Positions 1 through 9,594 of a stretch of 64,000 bases of DNA are shown one piece after another. Below the pieces are notes generated by a model, which was given only the letters and a program-made list of their open reading frames with translations, was not told the origin of the DNA and did no database searches. The translations under genes and the position numbers were made by a program. Location: contig NZ_CP137079.1 in NCBI RefSeq assembly GCF_033170155.1, forward strand, positions 3,162,001 through 3,226,000, read 5' to 3'. The number at the start of each line of letters is the position of its first letter. Positions within the stretch are counted from its first letter, which is position 1. The DNA is from Raineyella sp. W15-4. GTDB lineage: Bacteria; Actinomycetota; Actinomycetes; Propionibacteriales; Propionibacteriaceae.

Positions 1-374
1 GTGGTGGCGGCCACGACGGCCGCGATGCCCCCGCCGACGACGATCTCGAGGACCGGGACGTCCGGGGCACCCAGCCGGGGCCACACGCCCCTCGGTCGCA
101 CCCGCGCCAGCAGGAGACGTACGACCAGCACCACCAGCGGCAGGCCGAGACCGACCACCAGCAGTGGCCCCAGGCCCCAGTGGATACCCGCAGCCCCGCA
201 GACGATGCCCCCGACCGCGACCAGTGCGGTGGTCAGGACCGGGGCGAGGGCGATCGACGGCCATCGGCCGGCGCCCAGCCCCGCGGCCAGCAGCGTCCCC
301 GGGATCCACAGCAGAGCGAGGGCCGCGAGGATGACGGGAACGCTGCCCCACCAGGACCAGTCGGGCGCAAGCAT
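1..374 (-). CDS. DUF6541-type polytopic membrane protein, N-terminal part (cut by window edge)
   Basis: The reading frame starts at ATG 374 (MLAPDWSWWGSVPV) and is still open at base 1, so only about 124 residues are visible. The opening is clearly related to the two complete proteins upstream, which start MIPVLAPDWTW; all three share a WIPGT/WIPGA-LGAGRWP-IALAP block and a run of hydrophobic helices. It is the last visible gene of a leftward series starting at 8323, 26 bp after the GT-C gene. The family has no established biochemical role; the glycan-locus context suggests polymer assembly or lipid-linked sugar transfer (inference). Confidence 0.8.
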   Translation of the reverse strand, partial: MLAPDWSWWGSVPVILAALALLWIPGTLLAAGLGAGRWPSIALAPVLTTALVAVGGIVCGAAGIHWGLGPLLVVGLGLPLVVLVVRLLLARVRPRGVWPRLGAPDVPVLEIVVGGGIAAVVAAT

Positions 375-400
375 GGTCGAAGCCTAACCGGGTCCGTGGC

Positions 401-2173
401 TCAGTTTCCCTTGGCCGAGATCTGGCCGGGCACGAGTGGGCCACAGTCCCGGCCCGGCCACGCGCTGTACATGGCCGACAGGAGTTCGATCCGATTCGCG
501 GCGCCGGCCCGGACGGTGTCGAGGTCCACTCCCGGGGGGATGGCGTCCCGGCGCACGTAGTCGAGGGAGCTGAACCCGTCCTGGAACAGCACGACGTAGT
601 CCCGCTCGAGCCGGGGATCATCGAAGATCGCGTGCATCCAGTAGGAGTGCATGTGGATGAAGGTCGGCCGCCGGACCGCGAAGATCTCGTCGGTCAGCTG
701 GGCATCGGTCCCGGTCGCGCGGATGCGCGCGATCTCGGGATCGGTGAGGCCGGCGAGATCGACCACCGTCATCTGGCTGGTGAGAAGGGTTCCCCCCAGG
801 TCAGGGGCCAGCAGGGTGGACTTTGTCGCATCGATGTGGAGTTCACGCGCGTACCAGTTGAAGGTGCGCCCGTACCGGTCCGCGACCTGACATCCGGGCA
901 CCGTCGGCTGGGCGGCGAAGGCGGTCGCGCGGGGCACGGCAGTCCACACCCAGGAGACCAGCGAGCCGATGCCCACGAGGACGACGATCACCCGGCCCGC
1001 CCGGAGGAGACGGCCGCGTCGGACCGGAGACCCGAGACACCGATCAATGGCCAGGACGACCATGGTGGCGCTCAGCACCACGAACGGAGTGGCGAACCGA
1101 TACTCCCCCATCCAGTCCGGCGCCAGGATCACGTAGATCGCCGCGGCCAGCAGCAGGGCGGTGACGAGTGGCCCCCAGGCGGGAAGTGCCGGCCGCGCGG
1201 TGTGGTCGGCCCTGCGTCTCGGCCCGTGGAGCGTACGTCTCAGTCCGTAGGCGAGGAAGACGATGACCGTGCCGAGCACGACGAAGGTCACTCCGCCGCC
1301 CGTCACCAGCACGAGGCCCCAGGCTCCGGCGGCCGCGTCCGCTGCCGTGGGGATCCCCTGGGCCTTCGCGACTGCGGTGTTGGGGACCAGCAGCCCGAAG
1401 GTCGACCACCGCCACAGCAGAAGGGCGCCGAACGGGACACCGAAGGCGAGCACCGAGGCGCCGATCCGTCCGATCGTCCGGAGGAGGGTGCCCCGGCCGG
1501 CGAGACCGAGCGCGACCAGCGGATAGACGGCCACGAAGATCACGCCGTCGGGCCGGGTGACGGCTGCCGCGAAGACCAGCAGGCCGGAGCCCACCGCCGC
1601 CGCCCAGCGGAGCCAGCTGCCTCGGGCGACGGACGCGGTGAGGAGCGCGACCAGACCGGTCACGATCGCAGCATAGAGCCCGTTCTCCAGACCACTGACC
1701 GACCAGATGACGTACGCCGGGTTGGTCGCCACCAGCACCCCGATGACGACCGCGGGCCACGGCCGCCGGGACGGCGGGACCGTCTCGCGGACGATGATGG
1801 CGATCAGGGCCAGCGTGACGACGAACAGTGCGACCCCGAGGAGCTTGACCGTCCAGACGTAGTCGGACACGCCGGCGATGACGTGGCCACGGTCGGAGAG
1901 ACCGACCCACCGCAGCCCGGCCAGGATGAGCGTCCACAGTGGGTCGGAGATCCCCTCGACCTGCGGTGATCCGGGTGTCTGGGCCATTCCTCCGCCCAGG
2001 GTCAGTGTCCGGGCGTACGCCATGGAGATCAGGGCGTCGTCGACCAGCCACTTCCGGTAGAGCATGGCATGCAGCACATAGACGACCACCGGCACGCCGT
2101 ACGGCCAGCCGTTCCGCAGCATCACCGGTACCCCGGACAGCCACCTGTTCCTCAGCACACCCTGCTCCCTCAT
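401..2173 (-). CDS. GT-C-type membrane glycosyltransferase (AftB-like)
   Basis: A 590-residue polytopic membrane protein. The first extracytoplasmic loop after the first helix contains VDDALISMAYARTL and a VEGISDPLWT motif, as in GT-C enzymes of the AftB/arabinofuranosyltransferase type, which use a polyprenyl-phosphate sugar on the outer face of the membrane. A later LVPNTAVAKAQG segment is also typical. The frame opens earlier (2317), but ATG 2173 was chosen because it follows a G-rich ribosome-binding stretch and begins 32 bp after the stop of the preceding gene, avoiding a 112-bp overlap. It sits between DUF6541 genes in the leftward glycan operon. The transferred sugar cannot be told from sequence. 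Confidence 0.75.
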   Translation of the reverse strand: MREQGVLRNRWLSGVPVMLRNGWPYGVPVVVYVLHAMLYRKWLVDDALISMAYARTLTLGGGMAQTPGSPQVEGISDPLWTLILAGLRWVGLSDRGHVIAGVSDYVWTVKLLGVALFVVTLALIAIIVRETVPPSRRPWPAVVIGVLVATNPAYVIWSVSGLENGLYAAIVTGLVALLTASVARGSWLRWAAAVGSGLLVFAAAVTRPDGVIFVAVYPLVALGLAGRGTLLRTIGRIGASVLAFGVPFGALLLWRWSTFGLLVPNTAVAKAQGIPTAADAAAGAWGLVLVTGGGVTFVVLGTVIVFLAYGLRRTLHGPRRRADHTARPALPAWGPLVTALLLAAAIYVILAPDWMGEYRFATPFVVLSATMVVLAIDRCLGSPVRRGRLLRAGRVIVVLVGIGSLVSWVWTAVPRATAFAAQPTVPGCQVADRYGRTFNWYARELHIDATKSTLLAPDLGGTLLTSQMTVVDLAGLTDPEIARIRATGTDAQLTDEIFAVRRPTFIHMHSYWMHAIFDDPRLERDYVVLFQDGFSSLDYVRRDAIPPGVDLDTVRAGAANRIELLSAMYSAWPGRDCGPLVPGQISAKGN

Positions 2174-2205
2174 CCCCCCCGTGGGACATCCCCGTGCGAC
2201 GCCGG

Positions 2206-4221
2206 CTACGTGCGGCAGTCGGGCACCTTCCACAGCGTGTACGGGTCCGCCCGGGCGACCACCCGGAAGCCGCCCTGCTCGTCGACCTCGTCGATCGCGG
2301 CGTACTTCGCATACCACTGCTCGTTGCCGGCCGTCATGGCGCCGCCGGTGATGACGTAGGTGACGCGCTGCCGCTCGACCGCGCCGCAGACGGCCGGGTC
2401 CGTCGTCATGTTCTTGAGCCCCCCGGAGATCAGGGAGATGTCGGAGCCGTACGACTTCTCGGTCGGGATGACCGTACGCTGCGGGCCCAGCAGGTAGAGG
2501 AACTGACCCCCTCGCCAGGGATTGGTGGCCACCACGGCGTCGGGCGGCATCCGGCCCGACAGGGTGACGAGTGCCCGGGCCTTGTCGGTGGTGATCCAGG
2601 CGGCAGCGCCCGAGAGCTTGTACAGCGGGCTGATCAGCCGGGCGGCCGCCCGGCTCTGCACCGCGACGACGGCGAGCAGGGCGGCCAGGACCAGGCCGGT
2701 CGTGACGACGGTGAGCGGGCGGGCCCGGCCGTCAGCCGTCTCGCCCAGCCGCCGGCCCCCGGCGAGCACCACCCCAGCACCGATCACCACCAGGGCCAGG
2801 GCGTAGATGTCGGTCACCCCCTGCACCCGGAAGGCCCAGTTGTACCAGGGCCAGGTCCACGGCCAGACCAGCCCGGTGCCGGTGGCGTCGAGGACACTGC
2901 CCAGCACCAGGAAGACCAGCCCCGTCGCGGCGAGCCACCAGTCCCGTCCCCGGCGTACGCAGACGGCCCCGCCGATCACGGCGAAGGCGAACAGCCCGGC
3001 GCTGGCGAGCCGGGTCGGGGTCGCCCGTTCACCCCAGAACGTCACCACACCGATCACCGTCTCGGCCACCGACCGGTGCGTCTCCCCCTGCTGGGCGAGG
3101 CCGGGCGGGGCCAGCCGGGTGGCCGCCAACGGTGCCAGTACGGCGAGGGCGACGAACCCGGCGAACGGCAGCCAGCGGCGGACCTGGTGTCGATTCCGCG
3201 CGGGCCCCACGCCCGGATCCCGCACCCGGCCCGCACCCGGACCCCGCAGCGCGTGGTGCAGCGAGAGGGCCACCGACAGCAGCAGGCCGCCTGTCGCGGC
3301 GCCGAAGGTGGCGCTGGTGTGGGCCAGGGTGATCCCGGACAGGCCGACCCCGAACAACAGCGCGGCGCTCCCCCAGTGCCGCCCGGCGAAGACCTGGCGC
3401 AGTCCCCAGCCGTACACCGCCACGACGGCCGGGATGAACACCGATCCGTAGACCTGCGCCCACACCGCGCCCCAGACCATCACCTTCCACGGGGAGCCGG
3501 TGAAACTGAGCGCCAACAGCCCGGTCAGCCACACCAGCCCGCGGTCCGCGGCCACCAGCGTGTTGAGCATCAGCATCATCCCGAGCGGGAAGACCAGGCC
3601 ACAGGAGACCAGTAACAGGCTGCTCTCCACCACCACGATCGGGGCGCCGGTGAGCAGCACCACGGTCGCCGCGACGTCGTGGAACGCCGCCGGGTAGAAC
3701 CGGAGCGCCTCCGGGTAGTTGAAGCCGTCCGCGGTCAACGAGGAGAGGTTGCCCGCGTCGAGCATCCACCGCACCAGCCCCAGGTGGTAGATCTGGTCGG
3801 ACTGTTGCGGGATGTTGCCGGGACGTACGGTCCCCGCCCGGAAGACATAGCCGGCGACGACGACCGCGATGGCCAGCCCGACCGCCACCTCCCACCACCG
3901 CACCGTCGGCGCGTCGAACCGCCACACCCGCCGCCCGGACCGGCTCAGCAGGAGCCGTATGCCGCAGACCAGCACCGGGACGGCGATCAGCCAGAAGAGC
4001 ACCGCCCCGAGCCCCCAACGGATCCCCACCAGCGCGGTGAGGATGCCGCCGACGGACACCAGCCCGGTCGTCATCAACGGTGCGAGGGCGATCGCCGGCC
4101 AGCGCCCGGCGCCCAGACCGGCAGCCAGCGCGGTCCCCGGGATCCACAGCAGGGCGACCACCGCGAGCACGATGGGCACCGCCGTGAACCAGGTCCAGTC
4201 GGGAGCGAGCACGGGGATCAT
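2206..4221 (-). CDS. DUF6541-type polytopic membrane protein, copy 2
   Basis: 671 residues, starting MIPVLAPDWTW, with about a dozen hydrophobic segments over the first 500 residues and a soluble C-terminal part carrying the conserved PWRGGQFLYLLGPQRTVIP and EKSYGSD motifs. The neighbour at 4265-6208 is similar along its whole length, so the two are a tandem duplication, and the partial gene at the window start is a third copy. Such proteins are common in actinobacterial surface-polysaccharide loci. The topology resembles GT-C glycosyltransferases, but no catalytic residues can be assigned. Confidence 0.8.
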   Translation of the reverse strand: MIPVLAPDWTWFTAVPIVLAVVALLWIPGTALAAGLGAGRWPAIALAPLMTTGLVSVGGILTALVGIRWGLGAVLFWLIAVPVLVCGIRLLLSRSGRRVWRFDAPTVRWWEVAVGLAIAVVVAGYVFRAGTVRPGNIPQQSDQIYHLGLVRWMLDAGNLSSLTADGFNYPEALRFYPAAFHDVAATVVLLTGAPIVVVESSLLLVSCGLVFPLGMMLMLNTLVAADRGLVWLTGLLALSFTGSPWKVMVWGAVWAQVYGSVFIPAVVAVYGWGLRQVFAGRHWGSAALLFGVGLSGITLAHTSATFGAATGGLLLSVALSLHHALRGPGAGRVRDPGVGPARNRHQVRRWLPFAGFVALAVLAPLAATRLAPPGLAQQGETHRSVAETVIGVVTFWGERATPTRLASAGLFAFAVIGGAVCVRRGRDWWLAATGLVFLVLGSVLDATGTGLVWPWTWPWYNWAFRVQGVTDIYALALVVIGAGVVLAGGRRLGETADGRARPLTVVTTGLVLAALLAVVAVQSRAAARLISPLYKLSGAAAWITTDKARALVTLSGRMPPDAVVATNPWRGGQFLYLLGPQRTVIPTEKSYGSDISLISGGLKNMTTDPAVCGAVERQRVTYVITGGAMTAGNEQWYAKYAAIDEVDEQGGFRVVARADPYTLWKVPDCRT

Positions 4222-4264
4222 CCTAGACGGGCGCCACCCGCCCGCGGTCGCCCCGAGCCGGCGT

Positions 4265-6208
4265 TTACTCCTGGCAGGCGGGCACCGCCCACAACCGGTA
4301 CTGGCCGGCCGCCGCCACCTGGCGGAAACCGCCCTGCTCGCTGACCTCGTCGATCGCGGCGTACTTCGCGTACCACTTCTGGTTGCCCTCGACGATCGTG
4401 CCCCCGGTGAGCACGTACGTCACCTGCTGGCGGTGTACCGACCGGCAGACCTCGGGGTCGGTGGTGACGTTCTTCAGCCCGGCCGCGATCGTCTCCAGAT
4501 CATGACCGTACGACTTCTCGGTGGGGATGACCGTACGCTGCGGGCCGAGGAGGTAGAGGAACATTCCGCCGCGCCACGGGTTGGCGGCGACGACCGCGTC
4601 GGCCGGCATCTGGTGGGACAGCTCCCGCAGTGCCTGAGCCTTCGAGTCGGTGATCCACCCCCACATCCCGGTCCGCTGATAGGGACCGCCGATCATCGAG
4701 ACGACCGTCCCCAGTTGCACCACCATCAGCGGGACCAGCGCCGCCGCCACCAGCACAGTCCAGGCGATGCCGAACCGGCCCATCCGCTGCGCCAGGCTCA
4801 GCAGCCAGCCGACCCCGACGATCATCATCGCCAGCAGGAAGACCCCCGCTATCGCGAGGACCCGGGACGTCTCGCTGTACCACGGCCAGATGAACGGCCA
4901 GATGTACTTGGTGCCCCACGCGTAGACCGCGTTGCCCAGGACGAAGAAGACCACGGCGGTGGCCGGCAGCCACCAGTCGTGACCTCCGCGCCGGACCAGG
5001 GCGACGCAACCGATCAGTGCGAGGCCGACGATCGCGATGCCCGCGAACTGCTTGGCATTCTCCGTGCTGCTCCACAGGGTCACCACGCCGGCGAAGGCCT
5101 TCCGGATGGGCATCGGCGTGGCTTTGGAGGTGTACATCCCGGTCGGGGCGACCACCGCACCGAGCGCGGGGCCGAGGATCCCGACCAGCACGAAGCCGGC
5201 CACCGGCAACCAGCGCCACCGGCCCGACGTCCGGAGGGCGTGGGACAGCGACACCGCGACGGAGAACAGGATCGCCCCGGAGGCCACCCCGAAGGTGGCA
5301 CTGGTGTGGGACAGCGTGATCCCCGGCACCGCCACCAGGAACAGCAGGGCGGCACTGCCCCAGTGCTGCCGCCGGAACACTTGCAACAGCCCCCAGCAGT
5401 ACACCGTCAGCACCGCGGGGATGAGGAGCAGCCCGTATACCTGGGCCCACAGCGCCCCCCAGACCATGATCCGCCACGGGAAGTAGGGGAGGATCGCCGA
5501 CAGCACCCCGGCCAGCAGGACGAGCCGCCGGTCGGTGGCGACCAAGGTGTTCAGCATGAACATCAGCCCGATCGGATAGATCAGGGCGGACGAGACCAGC
5601 AGCAGGCTGTTGTCGACGACCACGATCGGCGCGCCGGTGAACTGCACGACGACCGCGGCGACATCGTGGAAGGCGGCGGGATAGAACGGCATCGTGTCGG
5701 GGTTGTTGAAGCCATCGGCGGTGAGCGAGGACAGGCTCCCCGAGTCGAGCATCCACCGCACCAGGCCGAGATGGTAGATCGTGTCGGAGTCCTGGACGAT
5801 GTTGCCCGGCCGCACCGTTGCCACCACGAAGACCCACGAGGTGATGAGGAGCGCGACCGCCAGTCCGACGACCAGCTCCCAGACCCGCACCGGCGGCGCG
5901 GCGAACCGCCACGGCCGACGGCCGGTGCGGATCAGCAGGAGACGTACGCCCCAGACGGCGGCCGGGACCACCAGCACCCAGAACAGTGCCGCCCCGAGTC
6001 CCCAGCGCACCCCGACCAGGGCGGTGACGATGCCGCCGACCGACAGGAGGCTGGTCGTCATCACCGGCGCGAGGGCGATCGCCGGCCAGCGCCCGGCTCC
6101 CAGACCGGAGGCCAGGGCGGCCCCCGGGATCCACAGCACCGCGATCACCGCTACCACGACGGGCACAGCCGTCCACCACGTCCAGTCAGGAGCAAGCACG
6201 GGGATCAT
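4265..6208 (-). CDS. DUF6541-type polytopic membrane protein, copy 3
   Basis: 647 residues and collinear with the copy at 2206-4221: same MIPVLAPDWTWW start, the same TIYHLGLVRWMLDSG region near residue 145 and the same C-terminal PWRGGMFLYLLGPQRTVIP and EKSYGHD motifs. It is separated from the next copy by 43 bp and from the flippase upstream by 58 bp, so it is probably transcribed with them. It is shorter than copy 2, mainly through a missing segment after the seventh or eighth helix. Function unknown; presumably surface-glycan assembly at the membrane (inference from neighbours). Confidence 0.8.
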   Translation of the reverse strand: MIPVLAPDWTWWTAVPVVVAVIAVLWIPGAALASGLGAGRWPAIALAPVMTTSLLSVGGIVTALVGVRWGLGAALFWVLVVPAAVWGVRLLLIRTGRRPWRFAAPPVRVWELVVGLAVALLITSWVFVVATVRPGNIVQDSDTIYHLGLVRWMLDSGSLSSLTADGFNNPDTMPFYPAAFHDVAAVVVQFTGAPIVVVDNSLLLVSSALIYPIGLMFMLNTLVATDRRLVLLAGVLSAILPYFPWRIMVWGALWAQVYGLLLIPAVLTVYCWGLLQVFRRQHWGSAALLFLVAVPGITLSHTSATFGVASGAILFSVAVSLSHALRTSGRWRWLPVAGFVLVGILGPALGAVVAPTGMYTSKATPMPIRKAFAGVVTLWSSTENAKQFAGIAIVGLALIGCVALVRRGGHDWWLPATAVVFFVLGNAVYAWGTKYIWPFIWPWYSETSRVLAIAGVFLLAMMIVGVGWLLSLAQRMGRFGIAWTVLVAAALVPLMVVQLGTVVSMIGGPYQRTGMWGWITDSKAQALRELSHQMPADAVVAANPWRGGMFLYLLGPQRTVIPTEKSYGHDLETIAAGLKNVTTDPEVCRSVHRQQVTYVLTGGTIVEGNQKWYAKYAAIDEVSEQGGFRQVAAAGQYRLWAVPACQE

Positions 6209-6266
6209 CCTAAGGTGCGGGCCGCACCGCCCTCGGGAAGCCCGATGCCGTGGGCAGCGCCGCGGC

Positions 6267-7421
6267 TCACGCCGCGCGGAACGACGACCGCCCCAGCACC
6301 CGGCGATGCGCGGCCTCGTACAGCACTGCGGAGGCCAGTTCGGCGATCAGCAGCCCGACGAACACCAGGGTCAGCTGATGGCTCAGCACGCCGGCCATGG
6401 CCAGTCCGAAAGTCAGCACAGCCGCCGCCGCCCGCAGCAGCGTCATCAGCCGAGCCCGACCGGCCCGGCGCAGCGAGGTGAACGTGATCGTGGTCGGCAG
6501 CGACGCTGCCCGCCAGGCGCTGGCCGCCAGCAGCGGCAGCAGCATCGGCGTGTTCCGCCACGCGGCGCCGAAAAGGAAGCCGAGCAGGCCGGTCACGTCG
6601 AGAACGATCAGCACCGCGACCGCGCCGACCAGCGCCACCGCGGCGAGGGCGATGTCCAGCGGCGAGTGTTCCTTGAGCAGCCGCAGCCGCATGAAGGTGA
6701 GCGGAATCGCGAGCAGGCCAGTGACGGTCGACACGGCGGTGAAGAGCACCGCCTGCGCCGGCCCGATCAGGCCGAGCAGCATGGCGTTGATCACCGGGTA
6801 GGACACCCCGGTGATGGCGGTATCCAGCAGCACCCAGTTCCGGATCGACGGGTCGGACGAACTGGCCGCATGGTCCATCCGCCGGGCCCGGACCAGGGTG
6901 GCGACCCCGATCGCTGCCCCGACCGGTACGAAGCCGAACGCCGCGAGGCCCGTGTAGGCCAGCGCCAGCCCGGCCAACGCACCGAGACCGACCGCGAACG
7001 AGCTGATGATCTCCTGGGAATCGCGCCGTTCGGCGACCGAGACGCCCCGGCCGACCTCCAGCGCGGCCAGCACGATCGGGATGCTGACACAGACCAGGGC
7101 CGGGTGGAGCGACCCGGCCATCAACGCCACCGACGCCACCACGCCGGCCAGGACGAACCAACGCGGGAACACCACCCGCCGCGCCGTCCCGGGAGTGCTC
7201 AGCCTGGATTCGACGATGATCGCGAAGGACAGCTGGCCGAGGAACGTGCCGGCCATCACAAACGTCGAGATGATCCCCTGGGCCTGGGTGTCGTACAGCC
7301 GGGATGCGATCGACAGGGTGGTCGCCGGGATGACCGCCAGCGCCGCGCCGCCCACCATCGAGCCGACGCTGCGAAGCGCGGACCGTACATTGATCGTCCC
7401 CAGGTTCATCGCCCCGATCAT
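6267..7421 (-). CDS. Polysaccharide flippase-like membrane protein (MATE/MVF fold)
   Basis: 384 residues with roughly 12 hydrophobic segments and little else, the pattern of Wzx-type lipid-linked oligosaccharide flippases. The start is ATG 7421, whose last bases overlap the TGA of the glycosyltransferase upstream (4-bp ATGA overlap), showing translational coupling. A longer frame back to 7883 lies inside that upstream gene and is rejected. It probably moves the glycan precursor made by the neighbouring transferases across the membrane (inference). Confidence 0.7.
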   Translation of the reverse strand: MIGAMNLGTINVRSALRSVGSMVGGAALAVIPATTLSIASRLYDTQAQGIISTFVMAGTFLGQLSFAIIVESRLSTPGTARRVVFPRWFVLAGVVASVALMAGSLHPALVCVSIPIVLAALEVGRGVSVAERRDSQEIISSFAVGLGALAGLALAYTGLAAFGFVPVGAAIGVATLVRARRMDHAASSSDPSIRNWVLLDTAITGVSYPVINAMLLGLIGPAQAVLFTAVSTVTGLLAIPLTFMRLRLLKEHSPLDIALAAVALVGAVAVLIVLDVTGLLGFLFGAAWRNTPMLLPLLAASAWRAASLPTTITFTSLRRAGRARLMTLLRAAAAVLTFGLAMAGVLSHQLTLVFVGLLIAELASAVLYEAAHRRVLGRSSFRAA

Positions 7422-8323
7422 CGGCTGACGGCGGTCATTGAGGAGCTCCCCACCGTGCGGCCCAGCAGCCCCTCGACGCGTCCCAGGAAGGACCACCACC
7501 CGTCCAGGGGACGGTGTGCGGATCGGTGTCGCACGCCCACCAGCAGCCCCGCCGCCGCGAACGCCGCGCACCACCACCAGGGGTAGTGCCAGCGAGCCAG
7601 GATGCGGGCGGTGCCACGTCCGTAGGCCCGGATCTTGCGACGTCGCTCCGCAGCGCCCAGCCCGGCGGACTGTCCGACCCCGCCGACATGGGTGTCCGCC
7701 GGGCCCCAGACGAACCCCTCGGCCTGCCCCCGGTGCAGGGCCCGGAGCAGGAGATCGGTCCCCTCGCCCGCCTGCCAGGGGGTGGCGGCCCCCGTGCCCA
7801 GCTCGGGGTCGAAGCCGCCGAGTCGGTCGACGATCGATCGCCGGATGAGGAAGCCGGGCTCGATCGCGTTCCAGACGTTCCACCGGTCCAGCGGGGTCCC
7901 GGGCGGCGGGAGGATGAACTTCGGACCTTCTTCATCGACGACGGTCAGACCGCCGATGCCGATACCGGGCGCCAGCAACCGGATCCGGCTGATCATGCCC
8001 TCGGCGAACCACGAAGTGTCGTTCGGGAACATCACCATCGGGTCCTCCCCCGACGGCAGTGACGCGACACCCGCGTTCCGTCCGATCGACAGGCCGCGAG
8101 GGGATGTGATCACCTCGACCGAGAAACTCGCGGAGTAGCCGGCCGCGAGCGCTCGCAGCGCATTTGCATGGCCCTGGGCCACCACCACCACGCGATCGCC
8201 GGCCTCGAGCTGACCGTCCAGGGAATCGAACAACCGGGTCAGCGGGTCGATCCGGCCCAGCGTCGTCACCACCAAGGCGATCCGGTCCGACCGGCAGGGA
8301 AGCTGTGCGTCCGGCAATCTCAC
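7418..8323 (-). CDS. Glycosyltransferase family 2
   Basis: 301 residues with a GT-A fold: IALVVTTLGR at the N-terminus (nucleotide-sugar binding), GLSIGRNAGV near residue 92, and an MFPNDTSWF stretch in the position of the DxD metal site. The C-terminal part carries a DxFDPELGTG-type GGFDPELG motif and a single hydrophobic segment (WWWCAAFAAAGLLVGV). GTG 8323 is given as start, but a GAGGA sequence lies immediately before it, so TTG 8317 with 6-base spacing is an equally good start. It is the first gene of the leftward glycan operon. Confidence 0.85.
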   Translation of the reverse strand: MRLPDAQLPCRSDRIALVVTTLGRIDPLTRLFDSLDGQLEAGDRVVVVAQGHANALRALAAGYSASFSVEVITSPRGLSIGRNAGVASLPSGEDPMVMFPNDTSWFAEGMISRIRLLAPGIGIGGLTVVDEEGPKFILPPPGTPLDRWNVWNAIEPGFLIRRSIVDRLGGFDPELGTGAATPWQAGEGTDLLLRALHRGQAEGFVWGPADTHVGGVGQSAGLGAAERRRKIRAYGRGTARILARWHYPWWWCAAFAAAGLLVGVRHRSAHRPLDGWWSFLGRVEGLLGRTVGSSSMTAVSR

Positions 8324-8424
8324 TCCTCGGGTCGCAGTTCGCGAGCAGTCTACGCGGGGCCCGCCGGCCTTTCGACGTTCACTACGCTGAGCGGAGAGCC
8401 AGCAGCCAAGATCGTGAGGTCCCG

Positions 8425-9594
8425 ATGCGCATCGCCGTCGTCTTCGACTGCCTCTATCCGTTCACCACCGGTGGCGGGGAGAAGCAGTACCGCCAGTTCG
8501 CGGAGGAGTTCGTGAAGGGCGGGCACGAGGTCGACTACCTGACCCGGCGGCAGTGGGACGGCCCCGATCCGGACCTCGACGGGGTCCGCGCCCGGGCGAT
8601 CGCACCGGCGTACGACCTGCATGACGCCGAGGGGGTCCGCCTGCCGGTCACCGCGCTGAGGTTCGCACTCGACGTGTTCCGCCACCTGGTCCGGCACCGC
8701 GACACGTACGACGCGGTGATCGTCTCGGCCACCCCGGTGCTCAACGTCTTCGCGGCCCGGGCGGCGCTGCTCGGGTCGCGTACGGTCCTGGCGGTCGACT
8801 GGCTCGAGGTGTGGACCCGTACGCAGTGGCTGGAGTACTCCGGACCGGTGGTCGGGCGGGTCGCCGACGCGCTGCAGCATCTCGCGGTCCGGCTCTCCCC
8901 GCTGACACTGGGCCATTCGCAGCACACCGTCGACGGCCTGCGGGCCAACCGGGTGCCGCGCGAACCTGTCCGCAGCCCCGGGCTGATCTCGGCCGTCCGC
9001 GACGTCACACCGCGGCTGGAGACTCCGGAGGAGACCGAGCCGATGGTGCTCTTCGTCGGCCGCCACATCCAGGACAAGCAGGTCGATTCCCTGCCCCCCG
9101 CCCTGGCCGAGGCCCGCGAGGACCTGCCCGGCCTGCACGCGGTGATCTCCGGCGAGGGCCCCGAACGGGACCGGGTGATCCGAGCCGCGGCGGAGGCCGG
9201 GGTGACCGACGCGGTGGAGTTCCCCGGGTTCGTCGAGGAGGCCGAACTGCACCGGCTGCTCGCCGAGGCCTCCTGCCTGGTCAACCCGTCACGGCGCGAG
9301 GGCTACGGACTGGTGGTCGTCGAGGCGGCCTCGTACGGCACTCCGTCGGTGGTGATCGACCACCCGACCAACGCGTCGACCGAGCTGATCGAGGAAGGCG
9401 TGAACGGTTTCGTCGCCCGCTCGGCCGGGGCGGTCGACCTCGCTGCGGCGATCACCCGGGCGGTCCGCGGGGGCGACGCGCTGCGCCGGACGACTCGGGC
9501 CTGGTACGAGGAGGCGATCCGCACCCGGACGATCGCGAAGACCGCCGAGGGCATCCTCCGAGCCCTGGAGAACGCCCGCGAGGCCCACCGATGA
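8425..9594 (+). CDS. Glycosyltransferase family 4
   Basis: 389 residues with the two Rossmann domains of GT-B enzymes. The N-terminus MRIAVVFDCLYPFTTGGGEK has the Gly-rich acceptor loop; the C-terminal domain has LFVGRHIQDKQVD, ISGEGPERD and the ExxxxxGYGLVVVEA donor-binding motif (SRREGYGLVVVEA). The frame opens at 8164, but ATG 8425 has a GAGG ribosome site and matches the family start. Its last bases overlap the next gene (ATGA). It runs divergently from the GT2 gene at 8323. Confidence 0.88.
   Translation: MRIAVVFDCLYPFTTGGGEKQYRQFAEEFVKGGHEVDYLTRRQWDGPDPDLDGVRARAIAPAYDLHDAEGVRLPVTALRFALDVFRHLVRHRDTYDAVIVSATPVLNVFAARAALLGSRTVLAVDWLEVWTRTQWLEYSGPVVGRVADALQHLAVRLSPLTLGHSQHTVDGLRANRVPREPVRSPGLISAVRDVTPRLETPEETEPMVLFVGRHIQDKQVDSLPPALAEAREDLPGLHAVISGEGPERDRVIRAAAEAGVTDAVEFPGFVEEAELHRLLAEASCLVNPSRREGYGLVVVEAASYGTPSVVIDHPTNASTELIEEGVNGFVARSAGAVDLAAAITRAVRGGDALRRTTRAWYEEAIRTRTIAKTAEGILRALENAREAHR

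Noticed and set aside
401-2317. 638-residue version of the GT-C protein
   Set aside because: The extra 48 N-terminal residues overlap the upstream gene and are Arg/Gly-rich; ATG 2173 has a ribosome-like G-run and fits the spacing.
1939-3615. Very long open frame on the + strand (558 codons), and similar ones at 3869-6481 and 2069-4344
   Set aside because: They lie opposite well-supported membrane-protein genes, are rich in Pro/Arg/Gly/His as expected of GC-rich antisense frames, and have no ribosome site or recognisable motif.
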